64,000 bases of DNA. It comes from Bacillus nakamurai. Its GTDB lineage: Bacteria > Bacillota > Bacilli > Bacillales > Bacillaceae. A program made the translations under genes and the position numbers. Under the pieces are notes generated by a model. The model ran no database searches. It was not told the origin of the DNA and saw only the letters and a program-made list of their open reading frames with translations. The stretch covers positions 62,001-126,000 of the forward strand of contig NZ_LSAZ01000022.1 in the NCBI RefSeq assembly GCF_001584325.1, read 5' to 3'. Shown here one piece after another: positions 34,772 to 42,911 of this stretch. Within the stretch, counting starts at the first letter, position 1. Every line of letters begins with the position of its first letter.

Positions 34772-36196
34772 TTGGCAAACAAATGGTTTCAACCGAAGCG
34801 TCATTGGAAGGAGATTGAACTGTGGAAGGACGTTCCCGAGGAAAAGTGGAATGATTGGCTGTGGCAGCTGACTCATACTGTAAGGACCGTCGATGAGCTG
34901 AAAAAAGTCATTCATTTGACGGAAGAGGAAGAAGAAGGCGTCAAAATGTCTGTAAAAACCATTCCTTTAAACATCACGCCGTATTACGCATCTTTAATGG
35001 ACCCAGATAATCCGAGATGTCCGATTCGCATGCAGTCTGTGCCTTTGTCAGAAGAAATGCATAAAACCAAATATGACCTTGAAGATCCGCTGTTTGAAGA
35101 TGAAGATTCACCTGTGCCGGGTCTGACGCACCGTTATCCTGACCGCGTTCTCTTTCTGGTGACGAATCAATGCTCCATGTACTGCCGCTATTGCACCCGC
35201 AGACGTTTTTCCGGGCAGATCGGTATGGGCGTGCCGAAAAAACAGCTGGATGCGGCGATCGCCTATATCCGGGAAACGCCGGAAATTCGCGACTGTCTCA
35301 TTTCCGGGGGTGACGGGCTGCTGATTAACGATCAAATCCTGGAATATATTTTAAAAAACCTCCGCGAGATTCCGCATCTTGAAGTTATCCGGATCGGCAC
35401 AAGAGCGCCTGTCGTTTTTCCGCAGCGGATAACGGATAACCTGTGTGAGATTTTGAAAAAGTATCACCCGGTCTGGCTGAACACTCATTTTAATACGAGC
35501 ATTGAATTGACGGAGGAATCGGTTGCAGCTTGCGAGAAACTTGTCAACGCTGGCGTTCCGGTTGGGAACCAAGCCGTTATTTTAGCAGGCATTAACGATT
35601 CTGTGCCGATCATGAAAAAGCTCGTGCATGATTTGGTGAAAATCCGCGTGCGTCCGTATTATATTTATCAATGTGATTTGTCCGAGGGGATCGGGCATTT
35701 CAGGGCGCCGGTCTCAAAAGGTCTTGAAATCATTGAGGGGCTGAGAGGGCACACAACGGGCTTTGCGGTGCCTACCTTTGTCGTAGATGCCCCTGGAGGA
35801 GGCGGAAAAATCGCCTTGCAGCCGAATTATCTGCTGTCCCAAAGCCCGGAAAAGGTCGTGCTCAGAAATTTTGAAGGCGTTATTACGTCCTATCCTGAGC
35901 CGGAAAACTATATCCCGAATCAGGCCGATGACTATTTTGAATCCGTCTTCCCGGGAACAAGCGACAAACAGGAGCCGGTCGGTCTGAGCGCTATTTTCGC
36001 GGACAAAGAAGTTTCATTTACCCCTGAAAACGTATCAAGAATCAACAGAAGGAAAGCGTTTACGTCAGATCCTGAACATGAAACGCTGAAAAACCGCAGA
36101 GAAAAAAGAGATGAATTAAAAGAAAAGAAATTTTTAGCCCAGCAAAAGAAAGGAAAAGAAGGGTCGGAGTCGGAAGTCGCAGGTGAGTCGCCGTGA
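34772..36196 (+). CDS. kamA: L-lysine 2,3-aminomutase KamA
   Basis: A 474-residue radical SAM/PLP enzyme that converts L-lysine to L-beta-lysine. The iron-sulfur motif CSMYCRYC has cysteines 134, 138 and 141; GGDGLLIND and the PLP region VDAPGGGGKIALQPNYL are present. TTG 34772 follows CAAGGAGG with seven bases spacing. A Lys/Glu-rich C-terminal tail (residues about 430-474) is beyond the core enzyme. It overlaps yokU by four bases (GTGA). Confidence 0.94.
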   Translation: MANKWFQPKRHWKEIELWKDVPEEKWNDWLWQLTHTVRTVDELKKVIHLTEEEEEGVKMSVKTIPLNITPYYASLMDPDNPRCPIRMQSVPLSEEMHKTKYDLEDPLFEDEDSPVPGLTHRYPDRVLFLVTNQCSMYCRYCTRRRFSGQIGMGVPKKQLDAAIAYIRETPEIRDCLISGGDGLLINDQILEYILKNLREIPHLEVIRIGTRAPVVFPQRITDNLCEILKKYHPVWLNTHFNTSIELTEESVAACEKLVNAGVPVGNQAVILAGINDSVPIMKKLVHDLVKIRVRPYYIYQCDLSEGIGHFRAPVSKGLEIIEGLRGHTTGFAVPTFVVDAPGGGGKIALQPNYLLSQSPEKVVLRNFEGVITSYPEPENYIPNQADDYFESVFPGTSDKQEPVGLSAIFADKEVSFTPENVSRINRRKAFTSDPEHETLKNRREKRDELKEKKFLAQQKKGKEGSESEVAGESP

Positions 36197-36471
36197 AGCC
36201 ATGCGCGTGGTGTAATGATCTGAAGACCTCACCGTGTGCGGAGACTGTGTATTGGGAGCTTCCTGACGGCACGAGGGCAATTGAAATTACAGAGACGCCT
36301 GCTCTCGCCTGCTCCTCCTGCGGGATGACGTACCAAGAAGAGTCTGTCATCGGAGAAATAGAAAATCAGCTATTCTTAATAGATGCCAAAAAATTGCCGC
36401 AAACCATTACGTACCAAGAGCTGATGCAGACCGAACGTATTTTGAAACGCAATTATTTTGACTTCTCCTAG
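36193..36471 (+). CDS. yokU: YokU zinc-finger protein
   Basis: A 92-residue protein with an N-terminal CxxC and a second CxxC (CAWCND; CSSCGMTY), the YgiT-type zinc-ribbon layout seen in YokU. GTG 36193 overlaps the kamA stop. Last gene of the operon. No HTH domain follows, so it is not a full MqsA-type antitoxin; function unknown. Confidence 0.8.
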   Translation: MKPCAWCNDLKTSPCAETVYWELPDGTRAIEITETPALACSSCGMTYQEESVIGEIENQLFLIDAKKLPQTITYQELMQTERILKRNYFDFS

Positions 36472-36545
36472 ATTTCTTTTGTTGTAATTTCAGACTTGAA
36501 ATGTATAATAGTACAACAAAAGACAGTCATCAGGAGGGGAAACCC

Positions 36546-36770
36546 ATGAAATCCTTTTACCATTATTTGATGAAATACAGACATTCTAAGCCGCAGGACG
36601 CAATCAGCCAGTTTGCAAACAAGGCATATGAGGATCACAGCTTCCCGAAAACCTCAAGCGATTATCATGAGCTCAGTTCTTACTTGGAACTGAGCGCCGA
36701 TTATTTAGAGACAATGTCGACATTTGACGAAGCTTGGGAAAAATACGAGACAGAGGTGCATCACGCCTAA
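36546..36770 (+). CDS. yozE: YozE family SAM-like protein
   Basis: A 74-residue helical protein of the YozE/UPF0346 type (SFYHYLMKYRHSKPQDAISQ, FPKTSSDYHELSSYLE). ATG 36546 follows CAGGAGGGGAAACCC. Function unknown. Terminator follows. Confidence 0.88.
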   Translation: MKSFYHYLMKYRHSKPQDAISQFANKAYEDHSFPKTSSDYHELSSYLELSADYLETMSTFDEAWEKYETEVHHA

Positions 36771-36772
36771 TG

Positions 36773-36797
36773 AAAACCGCACAATGTGCGGTTTTTT
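36773..36797 (+). terminator. Terminator after yozE
   Basis: AAAACCGCAC-AAT-GTGCGGTTTTTT hairpin. Confidence 0.88.
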
Positions 36798-36920
36798 GCT
36801 TCCGATTTTTAAGAGGCTGGGACAATAGAGGTAATATAATCAGTAAAGCAGTTAAATAATATATAATGGAATTCTCGAAAGAAAAATCAATATTCATGAA
36901 TGAAAGAAAGCGGGGAAAAA

Positions 36921-37316
36921 ATGATTAATCAAGTTGGACAAATCATGCTGTATGTGAATAACCAAGATGAGGCATTGCAATTTTGGACGGAAAAAGCAGG
37001 GTTCAGCGTCGTTTCTGAAGAAGATAACGGCCAAGGATTCAGATGGATTGAAATTGCTCCGGCAAAGGAATCGGAGACGAGTATTATTCTTCATGATAAA
37101 GAATTCATTGCAAAAATGCAGCCGGAATTAAATCTGAATACACCTTCAATCATGTTTTTTTCAGAAAATCTCGATAAGTTATATAAAGACTTTTCAGACA
37201 AAGACATTACAGTCGGAGAAATCGTAAATATGCCATCAGGCAGAGTATTTAACTTTGCGGATCATGAAAAAAATTACTTTGCAGTGATGGAAAAAAAGGG
37301 ACTGAAGAAAGGTTAG
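36921..37316 (+). CDS. VOC-family (glyoxalase/bleomycin-resistance fold) protein
   Basis: A 131-residue single VOC domain: INQVGQIMLYVNNQDEALQFW opens the first beta-alpha-beta unit and GRVFNFADHEKNYFAVME the last. Metal ligands are only partly visible, so enzymatic activity is uncertain; the family covers isomerases, dioxygenases and binding proteins. ATG 36921 follows GCGGGGAA. Confidence 0.75.
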   Translation: MINQVGQIMLYVNNQDEALQFWTEKAGFSVVSEEDNGQGFRWIEIAPAKESETSIILHDKEFIAKMQPELNLNTPSIMFFSENLDKLYKDFSDKDITVGEIVNMPSGRVFNFADHEKNYFAVMEKKGLKKG

Positions 37317-37337
37317 GCAGTTTCTCTGAACTCAGCG

Positions 37338-37377
37338 TAAAAAGGCTGCTCCAGATCAGGAGCAGTCTTTTATTTTT
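37338..37377 (+). terminator. Terminator after the VOC gene
   Basis: GGCTGCTCC / GGAGCAGTC stem around AGATCA followed by TTTTATTTTT. Confidence 0.75.
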
Positions 37378-37379
37378 CA

Positions 37380-37962
37380 TTTTAATTGATAGAAATCTGC
37401 TGAAATTGCAAAATGCGATATTAATCAAGGCGATCTATGCGGACAGAAAAACAGACGAAAAAATAAATAATTGGCTGGCTATTCATCCATTAGTGATCCA
37501 GCAGTTCGGGGGATAATCAGATATTGTTCTAAGGGTGTATAAAACCAAATATGTTATATAGGGTAAAATTGGAATATTGTAGTATAATCGGAATAAGATC
37601 ATTTTTTCAAGAGCCGATTTTATGAAATGCATAAAGAAAGGGGGCAAATAAGCCAAGATTCGGTGCTAATGAAATTGCTGATTATGTAAGGCCAAAAGGA
37701 CATAAAACGAAAATAAGTGTGATACATTACAGAGATCATTTCACCGGCTCTATAACCTTTTGGCATCAGTTTAGGAGATATATTTTTTTACAATGTTTAG
37801 AACGGATACAAAAATGAATTTAACATTAAAATTCAGTGAATTTAGATGTATGTGATTTTATCTTGTTATAAAGAGTATTAGAAAGCAGAGCATTCCTCCA
37901 TTTTCTTTTAAAGGCCTGTTCAAATAAAATAATTGTTTATCAAGCAGAAAGGAGCATTTTAA
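37380..37962. other. AT-rich gap with possible coding remnants
   Basis: No gene with start signals is seen in this 580-base gap. Two start-less open stretches read as protein-like: one ending INNWLAIHPLVIQQFGG at about 37515, and one from GANEIADYVRPKGHKTKISV near 37655. They may be leftovers of deleted genes. The sequence is noticeably more AT-rich than its neighbours. Confidence 0.35.
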
Positions 37963-38250
37963 ATGGATTCTTTATGGATTGGAATTGGATTCGCTCTAAT
38001 GGGCTATTTTATTGGGGAAGGGCTGAAAAACTTTAAAAACCCAAAAGGAAGCTATTCTGACTGCCCAACATTAATTAAAGAAAAGGACTTGCATTATTAC
38101 CTTGGATTAAATAAAGATGAGGTAAAGGAGCTGTTAAACAAGTACCCTAACGCACCGAAAGTTGAATTGAAGGGCACTTCTTATTATCCGTATCAGCAAT
38201 TTTTAAAATGGATGTCTTCACATCATATTTATAAAGATGAATATAGGTAA
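37963..38250 (+). CDS. Membrane-anchored 95-residue protein with an HTH-like region
   Basis: The N-terminus is one membrane span (LWIGIGFALMGYFIGEGL). The remainder, LIKEKDLHYYLGLNKDEVKE through YYPYQQFLKWMSSHHIYKD, resembles the small helix-turn-helix or excisionase-type fold that binds DNA. ATG 37963 follows AGAAAGGAGC. I do not recognise the family and the pairing of a membrane span with an HTH is unusual. Confidence 0.6.
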   Translation: MDSLWIGIGFALMGYFIGEGLKNFKNPKGSYSDCPTLIKEKDLHYYLGLNKDEVKELLNKYPNAPKVELKGTSYYPYQQFLKWMSSHHIYKDEYR

Positions 38251-38272
38251 TGCCGATATTTAATCACACCCG

Positions 38273-38299
38273 AAAAACCGTACATTGTGCGGTTTTTTT
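38273..38299 (+). terminator. Terminator after the 95-residue gene
   Basis: AAAACCGTACATTGTGCGGTTTTTTT hairpin (AACCG-AC / GT-GCGGTT with one mismatch). Confidence 0.8.
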
Positions 38300-38412
38300 G
38301 TCATTCTGAAGAGGCGTATAAATGGATTTATCCTGTGGTTTTCATGCCCATGCGAAATAACGGCGGCCGGCATACGATAGCGTATGACAGTCCGCGGCAA
38401 GGGGGAGACAGC

Positions 38413-39093
38413 ATGAAGCCAAAAAAACCGAAATTTCGAGTGGGAGATATCGTGGTCGTCGTGATGTACGGAACCGTCGGCACCATTACAAAGGTTCACC
38501 AAATTGATAAGCATTATCTTTACGAAGTCAATCATAATGAAGTGCTTTACTTTGAATCGTCCATCCAGCTTTATAAACATTATGAGGGCGTCATCGTCGA
38601 TATGGAAAAACTTGATATCGAATATGAATTTCTGATTGGCGACGTGGTGTATGTAAAGGACTACGGAAAAGAATTGTTTCGTGTCATCGGCCACAGAACA
38701 GAAATATGGAGGTATTTAGAGGATGGATGGGAAGATATCATATATGAGCTGACTCGATTGAAAGATGGAGAGTGGCTTGAAACGGAGGAAGAGGATCTCA
38801 CGCTGGTTCTGAGAAAATATGAAATGGATCAGTTTGTGCATCAGCTGCTGTTTGTCCACTATGTTGGAGAGACATCTTATGAGATCGGCGAGGATACAGT
38901 CACGTCTGCTCTTCTTCAGTTTGAAGGCGATACTGATGATCCCGATACTCTGCATGTTTTAGCAGTATCGATTGTAGATGAGCTGCTTGATATTTATAAC
39001 GATTATAAGATCCTTTATGATATGTTCGGTGACGAGGAGTATAAAGACATGATGAAATTTGTGCTGGAAAGCCTTCGGGAGCATTTCAGCTAG
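38413..39093 (+). CDS. yodN: YodN family protein
   Basis: A 226-residue protein matching YodN by position. Residues 10-60 and 77-120 each resemble SH3/KOW-like barrels (FRVGDIVVVVMYGTVGTITK; EFLIGDVVYVKDYGKELFRV). The C-terminal half is acidic and helical (DELLDIYNDYKILYDMFGDE). ATG 38413 follows AAGGGGGAGACAGC. Function unknown. Confidence 0.75.
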   Translation: MKPKKPKFRVGDIVVVVMYGTVGTITKVHQIDKHYLYEVNHNEVLYFESSIQLYKHYEGVIVDMEKLDIEYEFLIGDVVYVKDYGKELFRVIGHRTEIWRYLEDGWEDIIYELTRLKDGEWLETEEEDLTLVLRKYEMDQFVHQLLFVHYVGETSYEIGEDTVTSALLQFEGDTDDPDTLHVLAVSIVDELLDIYNDYKILYDMFGDEEYKDMMKFVLESLREHFS

Positions 39094-39233
39094 CCGGCAA
39101 AAAAACGGACGGCGACATATAAAAACCAGGGCAGGCAGCCGGCAAAGATGACAAACGACATTCCTTTCAGCACTTTTTCCAATACGATATCAAATCCATC
39201 TCCGTCCAATACGGCCATCATTTTCGTCAGCAT
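39090..39233 (-). CDS. 47-residue putative membrane protein
   Basis: ATG at 39231-39233 preceded by CGGAGGAATAAAATC. The product has an amphipathic head (MLTKMMAVLDGDGFDIVLEK) and one hydrophobic helix (SFVIFAGCLPWFLYVAV) ending RFFAG. It overlaps the end of yodN by four bases on the opposite strand. Not in routine ORF calls; likely a real small gene, unknown function. Confidence 0.55.
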   Translation of the reverse strand: MLTKMMAVLDGDGFDIVLEKVLKGMSFVIFAGCLPWFLYVAVRFFAG

Positions 39234-39352
39234 GATTTTATTCCTCCGGGGCTTGTTTTTTTTAAAGTATATGAGCGGAAAAAACGTTTAGAACTTTCGG
39301 GTATAATTCGGGTGGTTTTTTCATAAACCATAAAAAAGGAGGCGGTGTTTGC

Positions 39353-39526
39353 ATGAAAGAAATAGATCTTGTGATTGACACAGAAGAAATCGCTGATTTT
39401 TTTTACAGTCAGCTTGCTATGCGCGGGTACATACCGAGTGAAGAGGAGATCTTTGAAATAGCCGACATCACCTTTGATTATTTATTAGAAAAATGTATGA
39501 TAGACGAAGAGCTGGATGAAGACTGA
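39353..39526 (+). CDS. yozD: YozD family protein
   Basis: A 57-residue acidic protein (MKEIDLVIDTEEIADFFYSQ, ending MIDEELDED) that matches B. subtilis YozD almost residue for residue from memory. ATG 39353 follows AAAGGAGGCGGTG. Function unknown. Too short to appear among long ORFs. Confidence 0.85.
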   Translation: MKEIDLVIDTEEIADFFYSQLAMRGYIPSEEEIFEIADITFDYLLEKCMIDEELDED

Positions 39527-39530
39527 AAAC

Positions 39531-39572
39531 GCGGAGCCGGAGTGAAAAACTTCGGTTTTTTCATTCGGCTCC
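39531..39572 (+). terminator. Terminator after yozD
   Basis: GGAGCCG...TGAAAAA / TTTTTTCA...CGGCTCC double stem around CTTCGG. Its CTTCGG tetraloop context makes it very stable. Confidence 0.75.
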
Positions 39573-39597
39573 CAGAATGAAAAATGGGGGGAAAACG

Positions 39598-40209
39598 TTG
39601 TACAAGCCACTCGGTCTCTTTGCATTATTTATATTGTTAGCTTTGGCCATCCGAATCGAAGCCGTTCAGCTCTTTGATGAACGGGTGATAGAAGCAGCGG
39701 TCTCCCTCAGGGTGCCGTGGGTCAGCCAGGTGATGCTGTGGATAACAGAGCTTGGCACGACCGCGGTTTTATTGCCTCTTCTTCTCCTGTCATGCGCGGT
39801 GCTGTATGTTTACAAAAAGACGCCGGATGTCGTTTTTTTGCCGCTGATGTTTTTGATTGAACGGATTATAAACATAAAGGTAAAAGAGCTGATCGAAAGG
39901 GCCAGGCCTGCTTATGAACCGCTTGTCCATGAAACGTCATTCAGTTTTCCGAGCGGTCATTCCATGAATGCGGCAGTCATTTATCCCGTTATCGCCTACC
40001 TTTTCATCAAGCATGTTCCCTTTTTTGCAGCAAAAAAGCGCATCGTATCTGTATGCACCGGCATCCTCGTTATTTTAATAGGGATAAGCAGAATTTATCT
40101 GGGCGCGCATTTTCCGACGGATGTCCTTGCCGGGTTCAGTCTGGGGCTTTGCCTCGTCTCGCTTTTTGTGCTCTTTGACGAAAAGTATCACCCGTTTCGA
40201 CAAAAATAG
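39598..40209 (+). CDS. yodM: PAP2-type phosphatase YodM
   Basis: A 203-residue membrane phosphatase. PAP2 motifs: KVKELIERARP (motif 1, KxxxxxxRP), SFPSGHS (motif 2) and SRIYLGAHFPTDVLAG (motif 3, SRxxxxxHxxxD). Five or six membrane spans. B. subtilis YodM has been reported as a lipid or undecaprenyl pyrophosphate phosphatase candidate. The TTG at 39598 follows GGGGGGAAAAC and yields the family length. Confidence 0.92.
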   Translation: MYKPLGLFALFILLALAIRIEAVQLFDERVIEAAVSLRVPWVSQVMLWITELGTTAVLLPLLLLSCAVLYVYKKTPDVVFLPLMFLIERIINIKVKELIERARPAYEPLVHETSFSFPSGHSMNAAVIYPVIAYLFIKHVPFFAAKKRIVSVCTGILVILIGISRIYLGAHFPTDVLAGFSLGLCLVSLFVLFDEKYHPFRQK

Positions 40210-40268
40210 AGAGAGGAAAAAGGAGAAAAAACGCTAATACTATTAAGAAATAAGAGGGAGGGATCTTG

Positions 40269-40589
40269 ATGCTGTTATCGCTGCCTGTGTTTAAAAAAAA
40301 GACTTGTGCCTACGATGTGACGATTTTTCAAACACCCCGATATGGCGAAAAAAAAGGATACAGAGTCGTCTATCGGACTGAGCTGGCTGCTGACAATCAT
40401 CAAGACGCACTGAAAAGGGCATTTTCTGTTTTTAACGTGCCTGATACGGTTCCAAACGACTATGAAGCCAGATTTATAGCGACCGGAGATGTTATTCTCA
40501 TAGACGAAGGAAGAAAAGGGAAGACCTATTACAGGCTCAATCCTGCGGGGTGGAGTAAAATTAACCGTTTGCTCGTACAGCCTAAATGA
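40269..40589 (+). CDS. yodL: YodL family protein
   Basis: A 106-residue protein of the YodL type (YDVTIFQTPRYGEKKGYRVV, NVPDTVPNDYEARFIATGDV, GWSKINRLLVQPK). In B. subtilis YodL, made early in sporulation, interferes with cell shape via the Mbl/MreB cytoskeleton. ATG 40269 follows GGGAGGGA. Confidence 0.87.
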   Translation: MLLSLPVFKKKTCAYDVTIFQTPRYGEKKGYRVVYRTELAADNHQDALKRAFSVFNVPDTVPNDYEARFIATGDVILIDEGRKGKTYYRLNPAGWSKINRLLVQPK

Positions 40590-40633
40590 GACAGCAGCCG
40601 GCTTAAAATCTCGGCCGGCTGCTGATACCAACT

Positions 40634-40659
40634 AAAAATGCGGATATCCGCATTTTTTT
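40634..40659. terminator. Terminator between yodL and the opposing small gene
   Basis: AAAAATGCGGATATCCGCATTTTTTT perfect palindrome. A second hairpin without T run (GCAGCCGGC/GCCGGCTGC, 40592-40622) lies just upstream. Confidence 0.88.
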
Positions 40660-40660
40660 A

Positions 40661-40786
40661 TTATGGCTTTCGTTTAGCGGCGGAATGTTCTTTTCCGTGC
40701 GCTTCATCAGCCGCAATCACGTCTGATACGGGAATGTGGTTGTTCTTCTTCTGGCCGGTGACCCGGTTCCGCTGTTTTTTGCCCAT
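40661..40786 (-). CDS. 41-residue basic protein, possibly SASP-like
   Basis: ATG at 40784-40786 with AAAAGGAGGGATC upstream. Product begins MGKKQRNRVTGQKKNNHIPV and ends HSAAKRKP: very basic, glycine/asparagine-containing and without hydrophobic stretches, like minor small acid-soluble spore proteins. Name not assigned because I cannot match it securely. Confidence 0.6.
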   Translation of the reverse strand: MGKKQRNRVTGQKKNNHIPVSDVIAADEAHGKEHSAAKRKP

Positions 40787-40927
40787 CCATGATCCCTCCT
40801 TTTCTTCTCCGGCTTATGATCGCTAGCTATTTTACCCATAATCGTGATGATCAATGCTGATGATTGTCTCATCACGTTATTCAGTGTACAATGATTGGGA
40901 GTTTTAATATGGCAGGAGGAAAAGGAT

Positions 40928-41626
40928 ATGAGTGTACATATAAACGCAGAAAAAGGTCAGATTGCCGATACAGTGCTTTTACCCGGTGATCCGCTGAGAG
41001 CAAAATTTATCGCGGAAACGTATCTTGAAAACGCGGAATGCTACAATGAAGTCAGAGGAATGTATGGATTTACAGGTACATATAACGGCAAAAAAATCTC
41101 CGTTCAAGGCACGGGAATGGGAGTTCCGTCCATTTCCATTTACGTGAATGAGCTGATACAAAGCTATGACGTTCAAAATTTAATCAGAGTCGGTTCATGC
41201 GGCGCCATCCGCAAAGATGTGAAAGTGCGCGACGTCATTTTGGCCATGACTTCCTCAACGGATTCACAAATGAACCGTGTGGCATTCGGGAGCATAGATT
41301 ATGCCCCTTGCGCGGACTTTGACCTGCTTCATAAAGCTTATCAGGCCGCTCAGCAAAACAGCTTGCCTGTAGCGGTAGGAAGCGTATTTACGGCGGATCA
41401 GTTTTACAATGAAGACTCTCAAATCGAAAAGCTTGCCAGATATGGCGTGCTCGGCGTTGAAATGGAGACGACTGCTTTGTATACGCTTGCAGCGAAATAC
41501 GGCAAAAAAGCACTTTCCATCCTGACAGTGAGCGATCATGTACTAACAGGAGAAGAAACAACGGCAGAAGAGCGCCAAACGACATTTCATGATATGATAA
41601 AGCTGGCGCTGCATACTGTATCGTAA
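40928..41626 (+). CDS. deoD: Purine nucleoside phosphorylase DeoD
   Basis: A 233-residue hexameric-type PNP that phosphorolyses (deoxy)adenosine and other purine nucleosides. [31 protein letters not shown] (phosphate-binding R), [10 protein letters not shown] (ribose E) and TVSDH (catalytic D) are all present. ATG 40928 follows AGGAGGAAAAGG; an upstream in-frame TTG lacks spacing. Confidence 0.96.
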   Translation: MSVHINAEKGQIADTVLLPGDPLRAKFIAETYLENAECYNEVRGMYGFTGTYNGKKISVQGTGMGVPSISIYVNELIQSYDVQNLIRVGSCGAIRKDVKVRDVILAMTSSTDSQMNRVAFGSIDYAPCADFDLLHKAYQAAQQNSLPVAVGSVFTADQFYNEDSQIEKLARYGVLGVEMETTALYTLAAKYGKKALSILTVSDHVLTGEETTAEERQTTFHDMIKLALHTVS

Positions 41627-41704
41627 AAGCAAGATGAGGGGCATGCTAAACAAAGCGGCCTCTTCTTTATGCAGCTGATTCAAAAAAAGAAAGGTAAGGG
41701 TAAA

Positions 41705-42523
41705 ATGAAGAAATCCAGTAAATGGTTCTCGCTCGCTGCGGCTCTCAGCGTAACCGCTATCGTGGGGACCGGCTGCAGCATTTCAGGCGGCGACAGCCAT
41801 AAGGACACAAAAACCACTGCTGAAACAAAACAAACTGACGACGCATCAAACAAAAAAACTGCGAAGACACAAGACAACGACTTTTTATTGGAGAGTAAAT
41901 ATTTTAACGATATTAAAGAAGTGAACGGGCTTGAGACCATTCAAAACCCCAAAAACACACTCGCGCTTGTGAACAAGACATACACACTGCCGGGAGATTA
42001 TAAACCAAGCGATCTCGTTATACCGAAAGTTGATTTCTCTTTCACTGAGAAAATAGAGAAAAGATATATTCGAAAACCCGCTGCCGATGCCTTGGCGGAA
42101 TTATTTAAGGCGGGGAAAAAGCAAGGTTATGAACTGGTTGCCGTATCCGGATACCGTTCTTACGACAGACAGAAGGTTATTTTTGATAATGAAGTCAGCC
42201 TAAAAGGAGAAAAGAAGGCGAAAGAAGCTGTCGCATTTCCGGGGCAAAGCGAACACCAAACAGGGCTTGCCATGGATATTTCCAGCAAAAGCAACGGATT
42301 TGAGCTGAATGAAGCGTTCGGAAATACAGCAGACGGCAAATGGGTGAAAGACCATGCGTACGAATACGGATTTGTCATCCGCTATCCGAAAGGCAAAGAA
42401 GACGTTACAAAGTATGAATATGAACCGTGGCATTTGCGTTATGTAGGCAAAAAAGCTGCAAAAGTGATGCATGACCGCCATTTAACGCTTGAAGAATATT
42501 TTAATGAAGTAAAAAAAGTATAA
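41705..42523 (+). CDS. ldcB: LD-carboxypeptidase LdcB (YodJ), lipoprotein
   Basis: A 272-residue peptidoglycan carboxypeptidase anchored by a lipobox (VGTGC, about residue 24), followed by a Thr/Lys/Asp-rich linker. The VanY/LAS domain shows zinc ligands in SEHQTGLAMDIS (H, D) and EPWHLRYVG (catalytic E, ligand H). It trims the terminal D-alanine of tetrapeptide stems. ATG 41705 follows AAGGTAAGGG. Confidence 0.9.
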   Translation: MKKSSKWFSLAAALSVTAIVGTGCSISGGDSHKDTKTTAETKQTDDASNKKTAKTQDNDFLLESKYFNDIKEVNGLETIQNPKNTLALVNKTYTLPGDYKPSDLVIPKVDFSFTEKIEKRYIRKPAADALAELFKAGKKQGYELVAVSGYRSYDRQKVIFDNEVSLKGEKKAKEAVAFPGQSEHQTGLAMDISSKSNGFELNEAFGNTADGKWVKDHAYEYGFVIRYPKGKEDVTKYEYEPWHLRYVGKKAAKVMHDRHLTLEEYFNEVKKV

Positions 42524-42528
42524 ACGAA

Positions 42529-42562
42529 AAAGCCCGCTTGCAAAACATAAAGCGGGCTTTCC
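42529..42562. terminator. Bidirectional terminator between ldcB and yodI
   Basis: AAAGCCCGCTT / AAGCGGGCTTT hairpin around GCAAAACATA. Confidence 0.85.
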
Positions 42563-42565
42563 CTA

Positions 42566-42820
42566 TTACCAGAAGAATAAACCTGCAAGCGCAAATCCGG
42601 CGATGAAACCAAGGCCGATACCGATTGCTCCACGTCCGTCGCCCCATCCGCCCCAGTAGCCGTAGCCGTAACCTCTGTAGCCTCCGTGACCGACCGGGGT
42701 GATATACACTTTGCTGTTTGTCACGCGTGTGATTCTGCCGACGTGGACTCTGCCGTTTCTTTCTGTAATTCTAGCAACTTTCCCATGGTGCTGACGACAA
42801 ATATGATAATAGTTTCCCAT
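42566..42820 (-). CDS. yodI: YodI Gly/Tyr-rich small protein
   Basis: An 84-residue protein: N-terminal HICRQHHGKVARITERNGR and HVGRITRVTNSKVYITPVG small barrel, then a Gly-Tyr-Trp-rich segment (YRGYGYGYWGGWGDGRG) and a hydrophobic tail (IGLGFIAGFALAGLFFW). Similar proteins occur in spores. ATG at 42820 follows AGGAGGAGAAAA. Confidence 0.78.
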   Translation of the reverse strand: MGNYYHICRQHHGKVARITERNGRVHVGRITRVTNSKVYITPVGHGGYRGYGYGYWGGWGDGRGAIGIGLGFIAGFALAGLFFW

Positions 42821-42911
42821 TTTTCTCCTCCTATCCAATCCTTCTTTCTATTTCATCTTATGATAGAGTGCGAGAAAAAGGTTGGACGAAAGGAGGAGGC
42901 CAATCGCCGTT

